Positions 11,321-24,329 of a DNA stretch of 64,000 bases are shown in pieces (positions within the stretch are counted from its first letter, which is position 1; the number at the start of each line of letters is the position of its first letter). Origin of the DNA: Galeruca laticollis (Eukaryota > Arthropoda > Insecta > Coleoptera > Chrysomelidae); contig OY998178.1 of assembly GCA_963921935.1 (NCBI GenBank), positions 43,826,951 to 43,890,950 on the forward strand. Reading direction: 5' to 3'. The notes below the pieces were generated by a model that worked only from the letters and a program-made list of their open reading frames with translations, made no database searches and was not told where the DNA came from. The position numbers and the translations under genes were made by a program.

Positions 11321-12500
11321 AGCCTCAACATGCAACTATGTTCTCATTTTTTTGTTCAAATGAATTTAATAGTAAATCCAATTTGAAATGTAATCTATGC
11401 TGATCACGCATTGTATAGATTTTTTCGCGCAAATTGTGTAGTTCTACAAGGAGCATCCTTGTAGTACAACCTAAAACATGATAGATTCTTATAAATTCAG
11501 ATATATTCAATACAAATTACATTGCAAAAAACTAACATTTTCAAAGATTGTTTACCTCAACTTAACTTTCTAGATTTATAAATCCTGACTTTAGATTGAT
11601 GTTGGCTAACAATGAACAGAAGTGCCTTATGAGTACATTATTATAACATTTTCAAATTTGAATTCATCTGTGAAAAATACAATAATCTACTTGAAACCTG
11701 CATATATCTAAAAAACAAATACATATTCACTTGATTCCATTATTCACATTTATCGTTGAATAATTCTTTTCCCTCTTAACTTTCTCTCGAATTAAATTTT
11801 CCTCAAATTAAAACTGGCCAAGAGAACTAATTTAACAGATTATAAATCGTATTAAATATACAACTTGCGTTCCCAAAACGAGATTTCTACAACCTACATC
11901 GCTGACGAGTCTAACTAGGAGAGGCGGCGTTTGATGAGAATATTTGGATGGGAACTAGAGCCAGAAACAGGCAGATTTAATTAATTTTCAGATGGGCACT
12001 GGGATTGGAAACTTACAAATATTTGAGGTAAGATTACTCGAGAACCGTGAGGTCATTTAGATACATCCTCGTTGTTGTTTTAAGTAATGTGCAAACGCTA
12101 TGATAGACTAACATGAAATGCCACATTTCAATGTTTGGATTTATATTTGCGGAAATTGTTCAATGAACGATAATGACCGGTTATAGTTGTCTATGTTCTG
12201 AAAGAGTCTATATTTTGAGTTAACGCACACATTTTTATTGCCTTGATTACTTTTTGAGACATGCAATTCCTCTATTTCAACTAGTGATGAATATTGTAGG
12301 TACAGATCTGTTGGTGAAATTGATTTGAATCAATTCCAACTCCATATAAAGTGAATATTTCCTTGAAAATATTGCGACGTAACTGTCGGTACAATGGAAG
12401 ATTACCAAAAAAGATCAATAATTTCACATCCATTTAAGGCTATGTCCATTATAACAACCCATAGCAGTGACTTTCCTGATGTTCGTAAGTAGATTTTGAA
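11321..12500. other. no gene recognised
   Basis: The largest frame is a 61-codon minus-strand frame at 11325-11510 that I do not recognise. I see no repeat or RNA gene that I can support. Confidence 0.4.
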
Positions 12501-13347
12501 ATGTTGAACTAATATTCAAATTAAACTGGTTGATGCGTTTCACTAACACAATAGCAAAACGAATGAAGGTATAATATAAAAATGTTTTAATACATACAGT
12601 GCATAACTACAGAATTCTATTTACTAACGTTAACAAAGATATTGAAAGAAATTGCCTGGAAATTTATTCACTACAAATATTCCTAGGCTATCTTCTAGGT
12701 AAAAAGGTTTAATAAAGGAGAGTGATTGATATCTATTTGGTCGTTAAGAATATTACCTGAATATTTAATTTTGTTAATCTCAAGGGCCCCTAATAAATTT
12801 AAACTAAAGGATTTACCGACTACATGGACAATTTCAAAATTTGGGTCGAAAATGTGTTGGTTTTCTAATAAATGATTTGAATAGTTAGAATCTAATTTTT
12901 TGTTGTCATAGCTACGTTTGTGTTCCGAAATTCTAGTTTTAAAATTTCTAAAAGTTCTACCGATATAAATTTTATCACAGTTGACATTACCACATTTTAA
13001 TTTATAAACTCCTGATTTGTTTAATTTTTGAAAATTTAGATTTATTATTTTTAATATGTTTGGATAAATTTTAATCAGTTTTAAAGGAAATATTCATGTC
13101 TAAAGTTTGTAAAAATGATTTAATTTTTAAGGATGGTGTTCCAAAGTATGGTAAGCTTTTGAATTGTTTATTATTATTTTTATCAGAAGGGAATACTTGT
13201 TCTAAAGTCTGTTTTTTTATCTTTCTATTTATGGTATTGCCAAATAAATTTTGATCATAATTATTATTAACTGCTATTTGTTTTATGATATTTAATTCTT
13301 TGTTATAATTATTAATATTTAATGGGACTGTTGATAGTCTGTGTATC

Positions 13348-13727
13348 GGGCGTAGGTTAATGGCGCACAGTGGTCATGAAGTTTCCCAAAATTGGGAAGG
13401 GTTCGTCAAGTAGTTGCAGCCAGGGGATTAAGTATCTGTATATGTAAATTGCGCACAGCGGGCTAATTGTATCCTTGGTCCGGTATACCTCAAAACTTTT
13501 TCTTTCTGATATAATCAACGAATAAAAGTTGATGAAAAGAACACTTCTTGTAAACTATTTAAACCAACCTAACCTAACCTAACCTAACTTTTAAAATTCG
13601 TGGAATCGGTAGAAAGTAGTATGCCATTTACCTAGACCCTCTTTAGGGTCACTTGTGCGCAATGTGAAGAAACATTTTGGGCATACCTGGCTACAAACTG
13701 ACCGCTGTGCGCAATTGACCAACCCCG
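13348..13727. mobile_element. 380-bp MITE with 8-bp target duplication
   Basis: The Penelope sequence is interrupted here. TGTGTATC occurs directly before (13340-13347) and directly after (13728-13735), and the other Penelope copy at 15.6 kb has the uninterrupted site. The ends are imperfect inverted repeats: GGCGTAGGTTAATGGCGCAC at the left, and on the opposite strand GGGGTTGGTCAATTGCGCAC at the right. An 8-bp duplication is the size made by hAT-type transposases. There is no coding capacity. Confidence 0.85.
13566..13588. repeat. interstitial AACCT telomere-like array
   Basis: Four perfect AACCT units (13566-13585) plus AAC. The complement is TTAGG, the canonical telomere repeat of many insects. 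The array lies inside the 380-bp MITE. Confidence 0.9.
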
Positions 13728-15446
13728 TGTGTATCATACTATTGAAAGCTGCTAGTTTATGATTGAATGGGTGGGCCGAACTATTATGAATTGTAATATC
13801 TGTATGTAATGGTTTATGAAATATTATTTATATTTGAAATTGTAAGGTCTAAAAAGTTTATAGACTTATTTTGTTTAAGCTCTACGGTAAATCTGATATT
13901 ATTGTGAATTGAGTTTATGTAAGTAATGAAGTTCTCTAATTGTCTATTTGTACCGATGTAGCTAGCTAAAATTTCGTCCACATATCGATGCCAGTACATA
14001 ATTTTTTCACGAAGGGGGTGTTATGAATTATTTTTTCTATATTATCCATGGAAATTTCTGCTAGTAGGAGGCTGAGGGGGTTGCCTATAATCAAAACATC
14101 TTTACTGCTATAAACCTCTCCATTGAAACGAGATTAATTTTGACTTAAACAAACTTTTAATAAAGTTATATCAGAGTGAGTTATAGGATTAACATTATTG
14201 TATGTGAGCAAGTTATCCACAAGAGTTATAGTTTCTTTAGGAGGTATACTAGGGAATAGATTTGTTACATCGAACGATATGAATTTAGAATTATGGGGTA
14301 GTATTATATCTTGAATACTATTAATTAATTCCGTTGAGTTTTTAACTGGAAATCGAGCTTTGAATGAACAATATTTAGAAATGACATCTATGAGAATCTT
14401 TGAAATTTTGTATGGAGGTGCTGTGAAATAAGATACAACTGGTCTGATTGGGTACCCCTCTCTATGGAGCTTAATTAATGAATAAAGTTCAGGGTGTTGC
14501 GGATTGGGTAAAAATAATTTATATTTTTCTTTATCGGTAATTATTGATTTAGCGTTATCTACTGCTCATTTCATTTCTGTCTGAAATTTATAAGTCGGGT
14601 CTTTCTTAAGGGTCTCAAAATTGCTTGCCTATATAAAATTGTTGGTTTTTAATATATAATCTTCTTTAGGTAATGCTATTACCGTATTTCCTTTATCTGC
14701 CTTTGTGAAAATAAGACTATTTGACTTTGATTTTTGTTGAATTGATTTGGCGACTGATATTTCAAAGTTAGGTTTGTTAAAACTCGACAAATTCTTTTTT
14801 GATCATTTCTGAAGCTTTATGTTTTAGATTAGAATTATTTGGAAAATTATACAAATTAATTTCTGTTCCTATACCTAGTTTGCTGAAGTTATCAAATGAA
14901 CATGTGGGTTGAATATTATGTTTAAAACATTTTTGTAATAACTGAACTTCTTTATTTGAAAAAATTGTATTTGAAAGATTGACGAATCTATTAAAAAATT
15001 TATGTTCTAAGAATTTGGTTTGTGAGTTTTTTGATACTGGTTTGTTGGTTAATAATGATTTTAATTTACGGTTTTGCCCTTGGTACTTTTCGTGAATTAT
15101 TACCTTAATTTTATCTCTTATGTCCCTATCTAAAATTTCAAACTCTATGGGGTGTAGTATATGTGATAGTTGTGAATAAATTACTTTAACATATTTACTA
15201 AAAATATATATATCTCTTACTATATTTAATGTTCTTTTCTTCTTTCAACCATTTTTCTTTGCCATAGATACTGGCTTTGTTGACTGGACTGTTCTTCTTG
15301 TCTGTCTTTAGTTTCATGTAACTAGGGAATACATGATTTCTGGAACACTACCCGAAGAACCACAAATTTTGCGTACACACTGCAGTTTTTAAAAGTAATT
15401 TAAAATACGATAATGCCAAATAGCTGATATCATCTTCCTTCGAAAC

Positions 15447-16437
15447 CGTAGAGCTTGAACAAAATAAGTCTATAAACTTTTTAAACCTTACAATTTCAAA
15501 TATAAATAATAAACATGATTTTTCTATATTTATTAAACCATCACATACAGATATTACAATTCATAATGGTTCGGTCCAACCATTCAGTCATAAACTAGCA
15601 GCTTTCAATAGTATGATACACAGACTCTTAACAGTCTCATTAAATATTAATAACTATAACAAAGAATTAAATATCATAAAACAAATAGCAGTTAATAGTA
15701 ATTATTATCCAAATTTAATTGACAATATCATAAACAAAAAGATAAAAAACCAGACTTTAGAACAAGTATTCCCTTCTGATAAAAATAATAATAAAAAATA
15801 TAAAAGCTTAACATACTTTGGAACACCATCCTTAAAAATTAAATCATTTTTAGAAACTTTAGACATGAATATTTCCTGTAAAACTGATTACAATTTATCC
15901 AAACTTATTAAAAATAATGAATCTAAATCTTTAAAATTGAACAAATCAGGAATTTATAAATTAAAATGTGGTAATGACAACTGTGATAAAATTTATATCG
16001 GTAGAACTTTTAGAAATTTTAAAACTAGAATTTCGGAACACAAACGTAGCTATGACAACGAAAAATTAGATTCTAACTATTTAAATCATTTATTAGAAAA
16101 TCAACACATTCTCGACCCAAATTTTGAAATTCTCCATGTAGTTGGTAAATCCTTTAGTTTAAATTTATTAGAGGCCCTTGAGATTAACAAAAATAAATAT
16201 TCAGGTAATCTTCTTAACGACCAAATATGTATCAACCACTCTCCTTTAATAAACCTTTTTACCTAGAAGATCGCTTAGGAATGTTTATAGTTAATGAATT
16301 TCCAGGTAATTTCTTTCAATATCTTTGTTATCATCAGTATATATTAAAACATTTTTATATTTTAACTTCATTCGTTTTGACAAAGCTACTGTGTTAGTGA
16401 AACGCGTCAACCAGTTTAAATTGAACATCAGTTCAAA
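15447..16437 (+). pseudogene. Penelope-like element 3' fragment with GIY-YIG domain
   Basis: The plus-strand frame 15613-16266 (217 residues) ends in a GIY-YIG endonuclease: SGIYKLKCGNDNCDKIYIGR at about residues 113-132, then TFRNFKTRISEHKRSY. The fragment begins in the RT C-terminal region near 15447 and extends through a 3' untranslated part to about 16437. It is an inverted, highly similar copy of the end of the minus-strand element and lacks the catalytic RT blocks. Its GIY-YIG motif is better kept (GIY against GVY). Penelope-like elements often carry such partial copies in tandem or inverted orientation, so both may come from one insertion. Confidence 0.85.
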
Positions 16438-16479
16438 TAAATGAAGTTTTATACAAATTATATTGTTTTATTTCATCGT

Positions 16480-17487
16480 TCAGCTGAACAGGAAAGGGAA
16501 CGAAACGTTGCACCACATAGACTCCTGGATGAAGAAAAACGAGCTGGAGTTGGCTCCCCAAAAATCAGAAGCGGTCATTCTCAAAGGGCAGAGAGGGAAG
16601 GAATAAATCAAATTTATGTGTGGCGAAGCAGAAATACCTCGCAAGAAGTGCCTGTTATACCTGGGGGTCACCCTGGGGAAAGGATTTAGTTTCAGTCAGC
16701 ATATAAAGACTGCGGCCCGAAAGGCCGAGAAAAAGGTGGCAGCCCTTACTAGGTTTACGCCAAATATCAAGGGTTCTGGGTCAAAAAAGAGAGAGGTGCT
16801 ATACAGCGTTGTGCAGTCCATTCTACTATATGGCGCTCCCGTCTGACATGAATATATGAGATTTAAGAAATTTAGAGAACTACTCACTAGGGTACAACGA
16901 ATGATGCTCCTCAGAGTCATCAGCGCATACCGTACAGCCTCTGCTAAAGCGGTACAAGTGGTGTCTGGTGTAATTCCAATCCACCTCCTAGTCGAGGAGA
17001 CGTGGAGGCTATATAGGAGAATGGAAGGAAATAGCACACAGGCCAAGAGGGAAGAAATAACAATAACCCTGAATAAGTGGCAAGAGCTCTGGGATGACAC
17101 CGTAGACGAGGCACAATGGACCAATTTTCTGATACCAAACTTGGGTGACTGGATAGGCTGCATGTACAAGCAGGTAGACTATTTCCTTACACAAGTACTT
17201 ACAGGACACGGCCGCTTCAGAGTGTATGTTAAGAGGATTGGAAAAACAGAAAGAGAATAATATCCGTGCTGCAAAATCATGGACACCGTGGACCATACTA
17301 TTTTGAATGCGAAAGATGGCTTACAGAAAGAGAACAACTGTATGTGAGCATAGTCACACACCTCACGGCAGTTAAATTGGCGCAAACTATGATGGCAGAC
17401 ATCAGGAAATGGAAAGAATTTCAACATTTCATAGCCACGATACTGAAACAGAAGGAAATAGAAGTAAGACAACAGGATCGGGGATAG
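16480..17487 (+). pseudogene. R1/Jockey-type LINE 3' end (RT C-terminus and zinc motif)
   Basis: Frames on the plus strand give KNELELAPQKSEAVILKG, YLGVTLGKGFSFSQHIK, SVVQSILLYGAPV, VQRMMLLRVISAYRTASAKA, VVSGVIPIHLLVEE, and a C-terminal HRGPYYFECERWLTERE. This is the order seen after the reverse transcriptase core in R1 and related Jockey-superfamily LINEs, where the last part belongs to a zinc-binding motif. Stops near 16612 and 16846 and a shift near 17260 break the frame. The RT catalytic core is absent, as expected for a 5'-truncated copy. Confidence 0.8.
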
Positions 17488-17499
17488 TATGTATTAGAC

Positions 17500-18583
17500 C
17501 ACTCATCAACCTGATGTTATGCGAAGAGCAATACTAGGTTTTGACGAGTCGAAGAGAGAGGTTTAGTGGATAGGCTAGGGTCATCTTCCCTAGAGTCCTA
17601 CACTGCCAGGGAAAGGAAGAATAAATATATGCGCGAGCATGAGTGTCCTCCCCGTAAAAAAAAGGAGAATATTGATCACCTGATTATGTGAATGCCTAGA
17701 CTCATTAGGAAATTATGTAAAAAATCGTGGAGCTCCAATTATTAAATTTGGTAAGTAGGAACTTAGATTATCCTCAACCGATTGGAGTGAGTTTTTAATT
17801 ATTTACATATTACGACCTCCCCGGTATGTACGCCAAATATTACCGAAATAAAATAATTTTTACTGGTTGTTCGGATGTCACTGAGTATACAATATCTATT
17901 CAAATTTGCAGTTCATGATTTTTTAAAAGAGAAACTGTTCAATTGCTAATTACAACACTTGAATCATTTGCGCTGATCCTTTTTAATTAATAATAAATTT
18001 GAAAAATAGCTTTATGTGAATAATTTGTTTTTCTCTTGTGTTATTCTGAACACAAACTATTATTCACTATTCCAAATACACATCAATGCTATAGTTTCAT
18101 TAAACAGAATGAATCTTGGAAATAAAAACTTAACGGAGCAGCTAATTTGCCAAGAACTAACTAGTTACGAAGTAACAAAGGAAGTTAACAAACCAAACAA
18201 TAATACTTCAGTTCAAACTGATCTAATAAAACTTTTTCCATAAATTAATCTAGGAATGTTTCACATTGTGAAATCCTTAAAGTCCTTAGATACCGAGATG
18301 GTATTCAACTTTTTGTTGAATTAGGTAAATGACTTAAAGACTGTTTCTGAGATACCACTAAGGTTCACTATTTGTTCAAATTATACTCAATTTTTGTTAA
18401 ATATTATCCGCAAAGCTCTGCTCTATAAAAAAAAATTAGATAACCTGCAATTACATTCACAAAAATGTATTGGTTAATAGAGAGGAGATAGAAAATGTCC
18501 TTGCATGACATATTGGTAAATCCAAAGTAATAATCTACACCTAAACCTGGAAACGAATAGTGTTGAAAAAGTCAAATTCAAGA
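17500..18583. other. no gene recognised; LINE tail then AT-rich sequence
   Basis: The first 200 bases are probably LINE 3' sequence. A 75-codon plus-strand frame at 18016-18243 is not recognisable. I see nothing else. Confidence 0.4.
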
Positions 18584-18587
18584 TTAA

Positions 18588-21078
18588 CACATTCACTGCC
18601 CTGCCCTGCCATGTGCCACGTAACTTTTTTTTGTATATTAAACATAAAAGTAGTGAATTGGTATTAAAATTAATATAACTATACATTTTTTTAAAAATTT
18701 ATGCAAAAAAAACAAAAACGCGCTAGGCGCGTTGTGGGCACAGGGTAATTAATAAATCATGCTCGGTGGCCATAACCGCACAAGGCGCGTTCGTGTAGGG
18801 AAATATTGCAACAAAAATGATAAATAATCCTTATTTAATAATTGCAGTTACAAAAATTATTACAAACACTAAATCAACTGAAATTTCAAACGCACAAAAT
18901 AATTTGACCTTGGAAAACATATTATAATAAAGGCCATTATTTGCTTGAATTAAATACTCTGAAACATGGCGTAAGACAAAGTCCAGGACCACCAGGACAC
19001 TGAGGGCAGTAGTAAACTGAATCCTTTCGTTTTTTGCCTTCACACCAGCAGACGGTGCATCCTCTTCTCTTACCTTATCCACTTTCTCCTACTGAACAGT
19101 ACTCAGGAAGATGCTGAAGGTTTATTTTAGGTATTGGATTTGGCGGAGGTGGTCCAAGCAAACTTCCTATTACATCCAGTCTGAATTCGTAAAAAATTTT
19201 ACTCTTTCTAGCACCTATCTTGTACAAATGATATGAATTTAATAACATGATCGGAAATAAATGGATAGCTAGTTTTTTGTACTAGACTAGAGTCATAATG
19301 TTCGCACGGATAATAAGCTAACATTTGGTCGCAGTGATCAACACCAGCCATGCATTTATTATAGTCATTAATGAGCTTTGGTTTCATCACTACTCTACCA
19401 CGTTGTGTAGTTACTTCTTCCATATGTCCATTAAATTTACTGGAAATAGCTAAAATTTCTTCCTTCCATTTAATTATACAAATTCCCTCCGGACTGAACT
19501 GTATAACCAGTTCACCTTTTTTTAACTTTTTTGATAAAACTTCAGGTGGGTTCCCTTTCCTATTTGCTCTCAAGGTTCCTGTAACGTATGTTTTATTATC
19601 TAACAACTCCTTGGTTAATTGTATACTATTGTCAAAATTGTCCATAAATATGGAATGCCCAATACCTAACTTTTCTCGTAAAAAGGATATTACAACTTTT
19701 TCTGTATGTTGAGAACCAGATAACTCGGCATCAGCGGATCCATAATATACAATTATTTTTAAAGTTAACCCATTTGGTTCGCAAAGGACGTACAATTGGA
19801 CCCCAAATTTGTGCCGTTTTCCTTTTATATATTGACGAAATTTCAACCTACCACGCCATAGCACCATAGATTCATCTAAGGATAACTGTTTATCTGGATA
19901 ATAAATAACCTGCATCCTATTGTTGAAAAAATTTACTAGTGGAAGAATTTTTCCTAATTGGGTGCGAGATATCTGGTTCTCGAAATCTTCAAAACGCAAC
20001 GCCTCTTAATATCAGTAGAAAACTATTTCGGCTCATAAATGTTGCGAAAACTTGAAGGTTAAATAAGTAATGTATTTTCCAGTAATCGTTTATTCTGTTC
20101 AGACGAATTGTGCCCATGTGAAATAAAAGCCCGAGGAATATTTTCATTTCAGTGGGAGTAATGTCCTTCCAACGACTAATTCTGGATTGAACACCTTCAC
20201 TTTTCGTTAGCAACGCACATGCCGTGGAATTGCTGTCGAAAAGTGGAGTTGTTCAATCCAGAATTAGCACAGAGTATGTTATATAGCTCTTCTGTTGCTA
20301 ATTAGTGAAAATAATCAATTGGTTCTAACCCCTCTGCATCGACAAGAATACCTGGTGGACGTGTAAATGGGATATCTGGCTGTTGTACTTCATCGTATGA
20401 CCATTGGGAGGCAACTGGTGTAGTCGGAGGTGAAGGTGGTTATAACTCCTCTTCAGAATCGCTGTTCGGATTAGATTCTGGATCGTCATCGTCATTTACA
20501 GAGGGATCCTCTTCGTCTGATTGTTCAAGCAATGCAAGAAGTTCGTCATCTGTAATACCTTTATTTTTGTCTTATTTTCCAATTTTTTTTGGAGGTTCAC
20601 ATTCCCCATGTCCCAGACTTTGGTTCCATGATACACTATAACAAAACAATGAAATATAATATTTTTTAAACGTGCTGCAAGTGCCCAACAACGCGCCTGG
20701 TGTGGTCACCAGCTGATCAATGCGCCCAACAGGCATATTCGGCATTGATATTTGAAAAGGCAAGCATATTTATTTGTTTTGTGTTATATTCAAACGTTTA
20801 AACATCAACTAAATCAATAAAATATAATACTTACGTTTTACAAATCGTACTTCAAAAATATCAACGTAATAAAAACAATGCAGGCGGAAACTCCGAACCA
20901 ACTATTTCACCCAATACCTAAATACATACTGACTCCCCAGCAATTATTCGTGGTAATTGGCTGTGCCTCCCTTCCTAACACAGCGTAGTATTCGGATCTA
21001 CACAAAACGCACCTAGCGCGGTCCGGGCACATCGTGGTTATAGTGAACGCGCCAGGCGCGTTGTGGGCAGTGAATGTG
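18588..21078. mobile_element. piggyBac element, complete ends (2,491 bp)
   Basis: TTAA at 18584-18587 and 21079-21082 flank a 14-bp perfect terminal inverted repeat: CACATTCACTGCCC at the left and its complement GGGCAGTGAATGTG at 21065-21078. TTAA target sites and short terminal repeats are diagnostic of piggyBac. GC-rich words such as GGCGCGTTGTGGGCA recur just inside both ends (near 18727, 20690 and 21053) and may be transposase-binding repeats. The transposase gene lies inside on the minus strand. Confidence 0.93.
18943..20575 (-). pseudogene. piggyBac transposase (PGBD4-like), broken
   Basis: The order on the minus strand is: an acidic N-terminus (ITDDELLALLEQSDEEDPS) ended by an in-frame TAA near 20440; 20213-19989 (ITPTEMKIFLGLLFHMG); a frameshift near 19995; then the catalytic core 19999-19208. 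The three catalytic aspartates are present in LSLDESMVLWRGR, IFMDNFDNSIQLTKELL and AGVDHCDQM. A further frameshift precedes the C-terminal cysteine-rich finger at about 18950-19070 (CTVCWCEGKKRKDSVYYC, CPGGPGLCLTPCF). Such proteins cut and paste the element at TTAA. This copy has at least one stop and two shifts but retains all key residues. Confidence 0.9.
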
Positions 21079-21082
21079 TTAA

Positions 21083-24000
21083 CACGACTCACGGCTCGAT
21101 CATCATATCACTGTCGAGGTAATCTAACTGCTAGACTATACGGTGATACTGAGAAGACTCGAGGAAGTCAAGCCTTCTGAGTTAATGGAGTGTAACAATC
21201 ATTTTCACGATTGTTACATTTTTTTGTTAATAATGGTAGTTCATATTATTATGTTTAATATAGCTGAGGTAAATTTATTCTCAAATCAACTCCAAGATAA
21301 AACTTAATTATAAATTTTTTGATATTTCGGTTTACATAGTTGTCTACCGCCCCTCGTATTTACAATATACATAAATTCGATTAGGATTGTTATAACTGGT
21401 GTTCGCCGGGGGAGTTGCTTTTCGACCGTGAATGTGAATATATCTTTGATATAGTAACGGGTCTCCGGATAGAATTCACATGAAAAAGTCGAAGACAAGT
21501 TTTTTGGTTCTGGGCTGAGAGTTTTTGTGAGTTTCTTTTGAGTCTTACTTTTATGGTTAAAAAATGGAATGCTACGAATTCTTAAGCCGCAGATATTGGT
21601 TTTCCAAACAAATTGTAAATATACTAATATGGTAAAGAAGTCAATCTATCCTCCTACGGAATCGGGAATCGTTTGGATGTTCCAGTAAGTCCTATTTTCC
21701 ACCTTACAGTACAACTTGGATTTAGCGTTGGAGCCGTATCTACCGGGATTTGGGATGTTTAATTATCCTATGATGTAATGCTGTTCTTGCTAGGAGTACT
21801 GTAATACAAAGTTAAGTAATTCTCTTCACTTTTTCATTAAATGCCTTATCAGCATTAGCAGAGTCCATTCAATTTTTTATCTTCACGCTAGTAAATGGTT
21901 TTAAGTGTCTTTCAAAGTTAACACTTTACAGTGAACTTTTATATAGGAAGATCAACTTAATTATAAATTTTGTTGTCAAACCAACCTTCTAGAATCTTCA
22001 TAGATGTAAATAATATTTTCATATTTGATGTATAAAGTGTCTTTTCTGACTATAACCAGTAATTTTAAGTAATTTCGGCGTAATGCCGGTTTTTGTAATA
22101 TAGTATAATCTTCGTAACTACTTTTATTGAAAATAGTCTCAAATTGTTTGGTAGGACTTAATAAGTAGAAATTATTTTGTAGATGCCTAAATTTGTAAAT
22201 ACTGAAATTAAGTGAGGTTTCTTGCTTGCTGATTTGTTTAATTCGAAGTACTGATCACTTTAGACTTTAAGTATTATGACCACTTGTTTTTATAGGGGAC
22301 AGTTGTTTATTTAATTCTATACTTTTACCTTAATTTCAGCATCATATGGTAAGATTGTCTACTTATTTCTTGTTTGAAATTCTAAGTACCAATTGTTGGA
22401 GCAGTGGTAAATCAGTATTCGTATTCCCAGAATGAAATATTTTTTATTTTAAAATTTTCTTCATTCAGATACCACTTATTTCACCCAAGTATCATTGACG
22501 TGAAAATTTTTTCGTTTGATTTGTTGAAATTATCGGTTTTATTTTTTTATTTCGGAATAAAATGAAAATTGATAGTTCGTTAATTGAAATCATTGAGCAT
22601 AACCTGATGTAAGACCATCAAAATTAATTTCAGTTTCATTAAGTATGCAATTATTCTTGACCTTAAGTAATGTTACTTACTCAATAGGTTTCACCGAGCC
22701 ATAAAAGTTATCTTCACCCAACTAGTGATATACGCTTAAGAATCAGATCATCTTGTGTCTGATTTCATTTGTTGATTATTTCTGATTAATTATAAATACT
22801 CCAACCTAGTTACTTAAAAGTAAATCAAAACTTTGTACTTGTTACTTCAACTACCTTTTAATGAACGTACGATCATTAAATGTATAATTGAAGATTTTTT
22901 TTTATCAGTCCTCTCTGGTTTTGATCATTAATACTTAAATAATTAATATTATTCAATATTTGCACAAATAGGTGATTGGCTCATTACTTAGTGATAACTA
23001 TTGTTATTGGTTTAGAGCAGCTTTATTGATTATTTACTTGGAATAATCTTGGTTGGGTAGCGTCCATTTTTTTGCTTAGATCACTTCCTTACAGGAAATA
23101 AGTATTGTATTTTAGTTAATATCACTTTGGGGTCAGGTTTATTTTACTATCAGGTTTTGCTTGTATCGCCTTATTATCTTTAATAAGTAATTAATCTTGT
23201 TTGAGGATAAAGTAATTTTATATAGATTCGGTCATTTATGAAAATTGTATATATTTTTATATAGACTCGTATTGTTAATTCGAATTATTAATATATGTAT
23301 ATCTGTATATTTCGATTATCTAGTTTTCTTGGTTCCAATTTTGGGATCTGGCGCCTTCTATTACCCACGATCCTAGCCGCCGGAAAAGCTGTATTACAGT
23401 CTGAGTTGGCAGGGCAAACACGACATCCAAAAAAAGATAAAAAAAAAACTTGCACAAAACAACGCTATAGGAGTGAAGCGAAATATTGTGCCAGATTGCG
23501 TGTCAGAAACTCATTAGTAAGACCTGAAGTGGGATTTCAAATTACTATATCATGTTTGATACATGTTAATCATGGAACAAATTGTGTTTTACCGGGTGTT
23601 TCAATAAGAATGGCTCTTGGAAACAATTTATAGTACAGCTGCGAAAAAAATTATAACAAACTGGCCTCGAGAAAAACATGGAAATTAATTTTATATGTCT
23701 ACAGATAGAGGGCATAATTGAATAAAAAAATTTGAAAGCCAAATCTTACATAATTAACCTAATTAAGGGGCATGATAGAAACATCGCATATTTCAAAGAA
23801 TAGGTATGCTCACTATGTTTTAATTGTAATAAAAAGTGGTAGGTTTAGAGCCACAAAACCGTTATAACGCCTAACAATCCTCCAATTTTTCATAAAATAA
23901 AATCTTCGAAATTAACAAGGTGAGCAAACGGCTGCCTGTCGCGAGAGTAGCGCATGTGACGTTACTTTGCGGAAAGAATCTTTCATTTACATTGCTTTAA

Positions 24001-24300
24001 AGGGTCGCGTGCACTAGACTGATCTAGCCGGTAACGGACCGCACAGCAACGGAACGGGAATTATTTTTCCGTGCTACATAAACGAAGCAGCAAGCACTAC
24101 TCGGCAACGAAACGAAACGTTGCGGCCGGTCGTCGGCGGAAATCTCCGGCGAGAATACTTTCGCTGGTAGTTCGTTGCGTTTCGTCGTGAGGTGAAGTAG
24201 TGCGCGCTGTTTTGTGACCACGAAAGAGAATAATTATTAATCCTTGTTTGAACAGCGATGAAGAAGATAAGTAGAAACCACCTCATTGTATTTCCCTAGT
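21083..24300. other. long noncoding stretch
   Basis: About 3.2 kb, mostly AT-rich, without a recognisable coding motif. A 112-codon plus-strand frame at 23295-23633 matches nothing I know. The words CGGGTGTTTCAATAAGAATG near 23597 resemble a DNA-transposon end. At 24000-24200 there is a GC-richer patch with repeated words like GCAACGGAACG and GCAACGAAACG. No full element can be delimited. Confidence 0.4.
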
Positions 24301-24329
24301 ATAATCATCATGACAAATACACTTCAAAT

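Larger units (their letters stand above)
12504..15300 (-). pseudogene. Penelope-like element with RT and GIY-YIG domain, split by a MITE
   Basis: Read on the minus strand from about 15300. Reverse transcriptase blocks characteristic of Penelope-like elements are visible: FTKADKGNTVIALPKEDY, YSLIKLHREGYPIRPVVS, and FDVTNLFPSIPP. The segment at 13999-13814 carries WHRYVDEILASY, where the usual YVDD is YVDE. The C-terminal GIY-YIG endonuclease lies near 12880-13060 (SGVYKLKCGN, IYIGRTF). Several in-frame stops are scattered through it. A 380-bp insertion (13348-13727) separates the RT from the endonuclease part. The 3' end (12504-13870 without the insertion) is an inverted copy of 15447-16437. 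Confidence 0.85.

Noticed and set aside
16696..17472. Several minus-strand frames of 64-157 codons
   Set aside because: They are antisense shadows of the plus-strand R1-type LINE, whose motifs are clear on the other strand.
24024..24286. Two minus-strand frames (65 and 70 codons) in the GC-richer patch near 24.1 kb
   Set aside because: They overlap in different frames with no motif. The patch is better explained by repeated GCAACG-type words of a transposon end.
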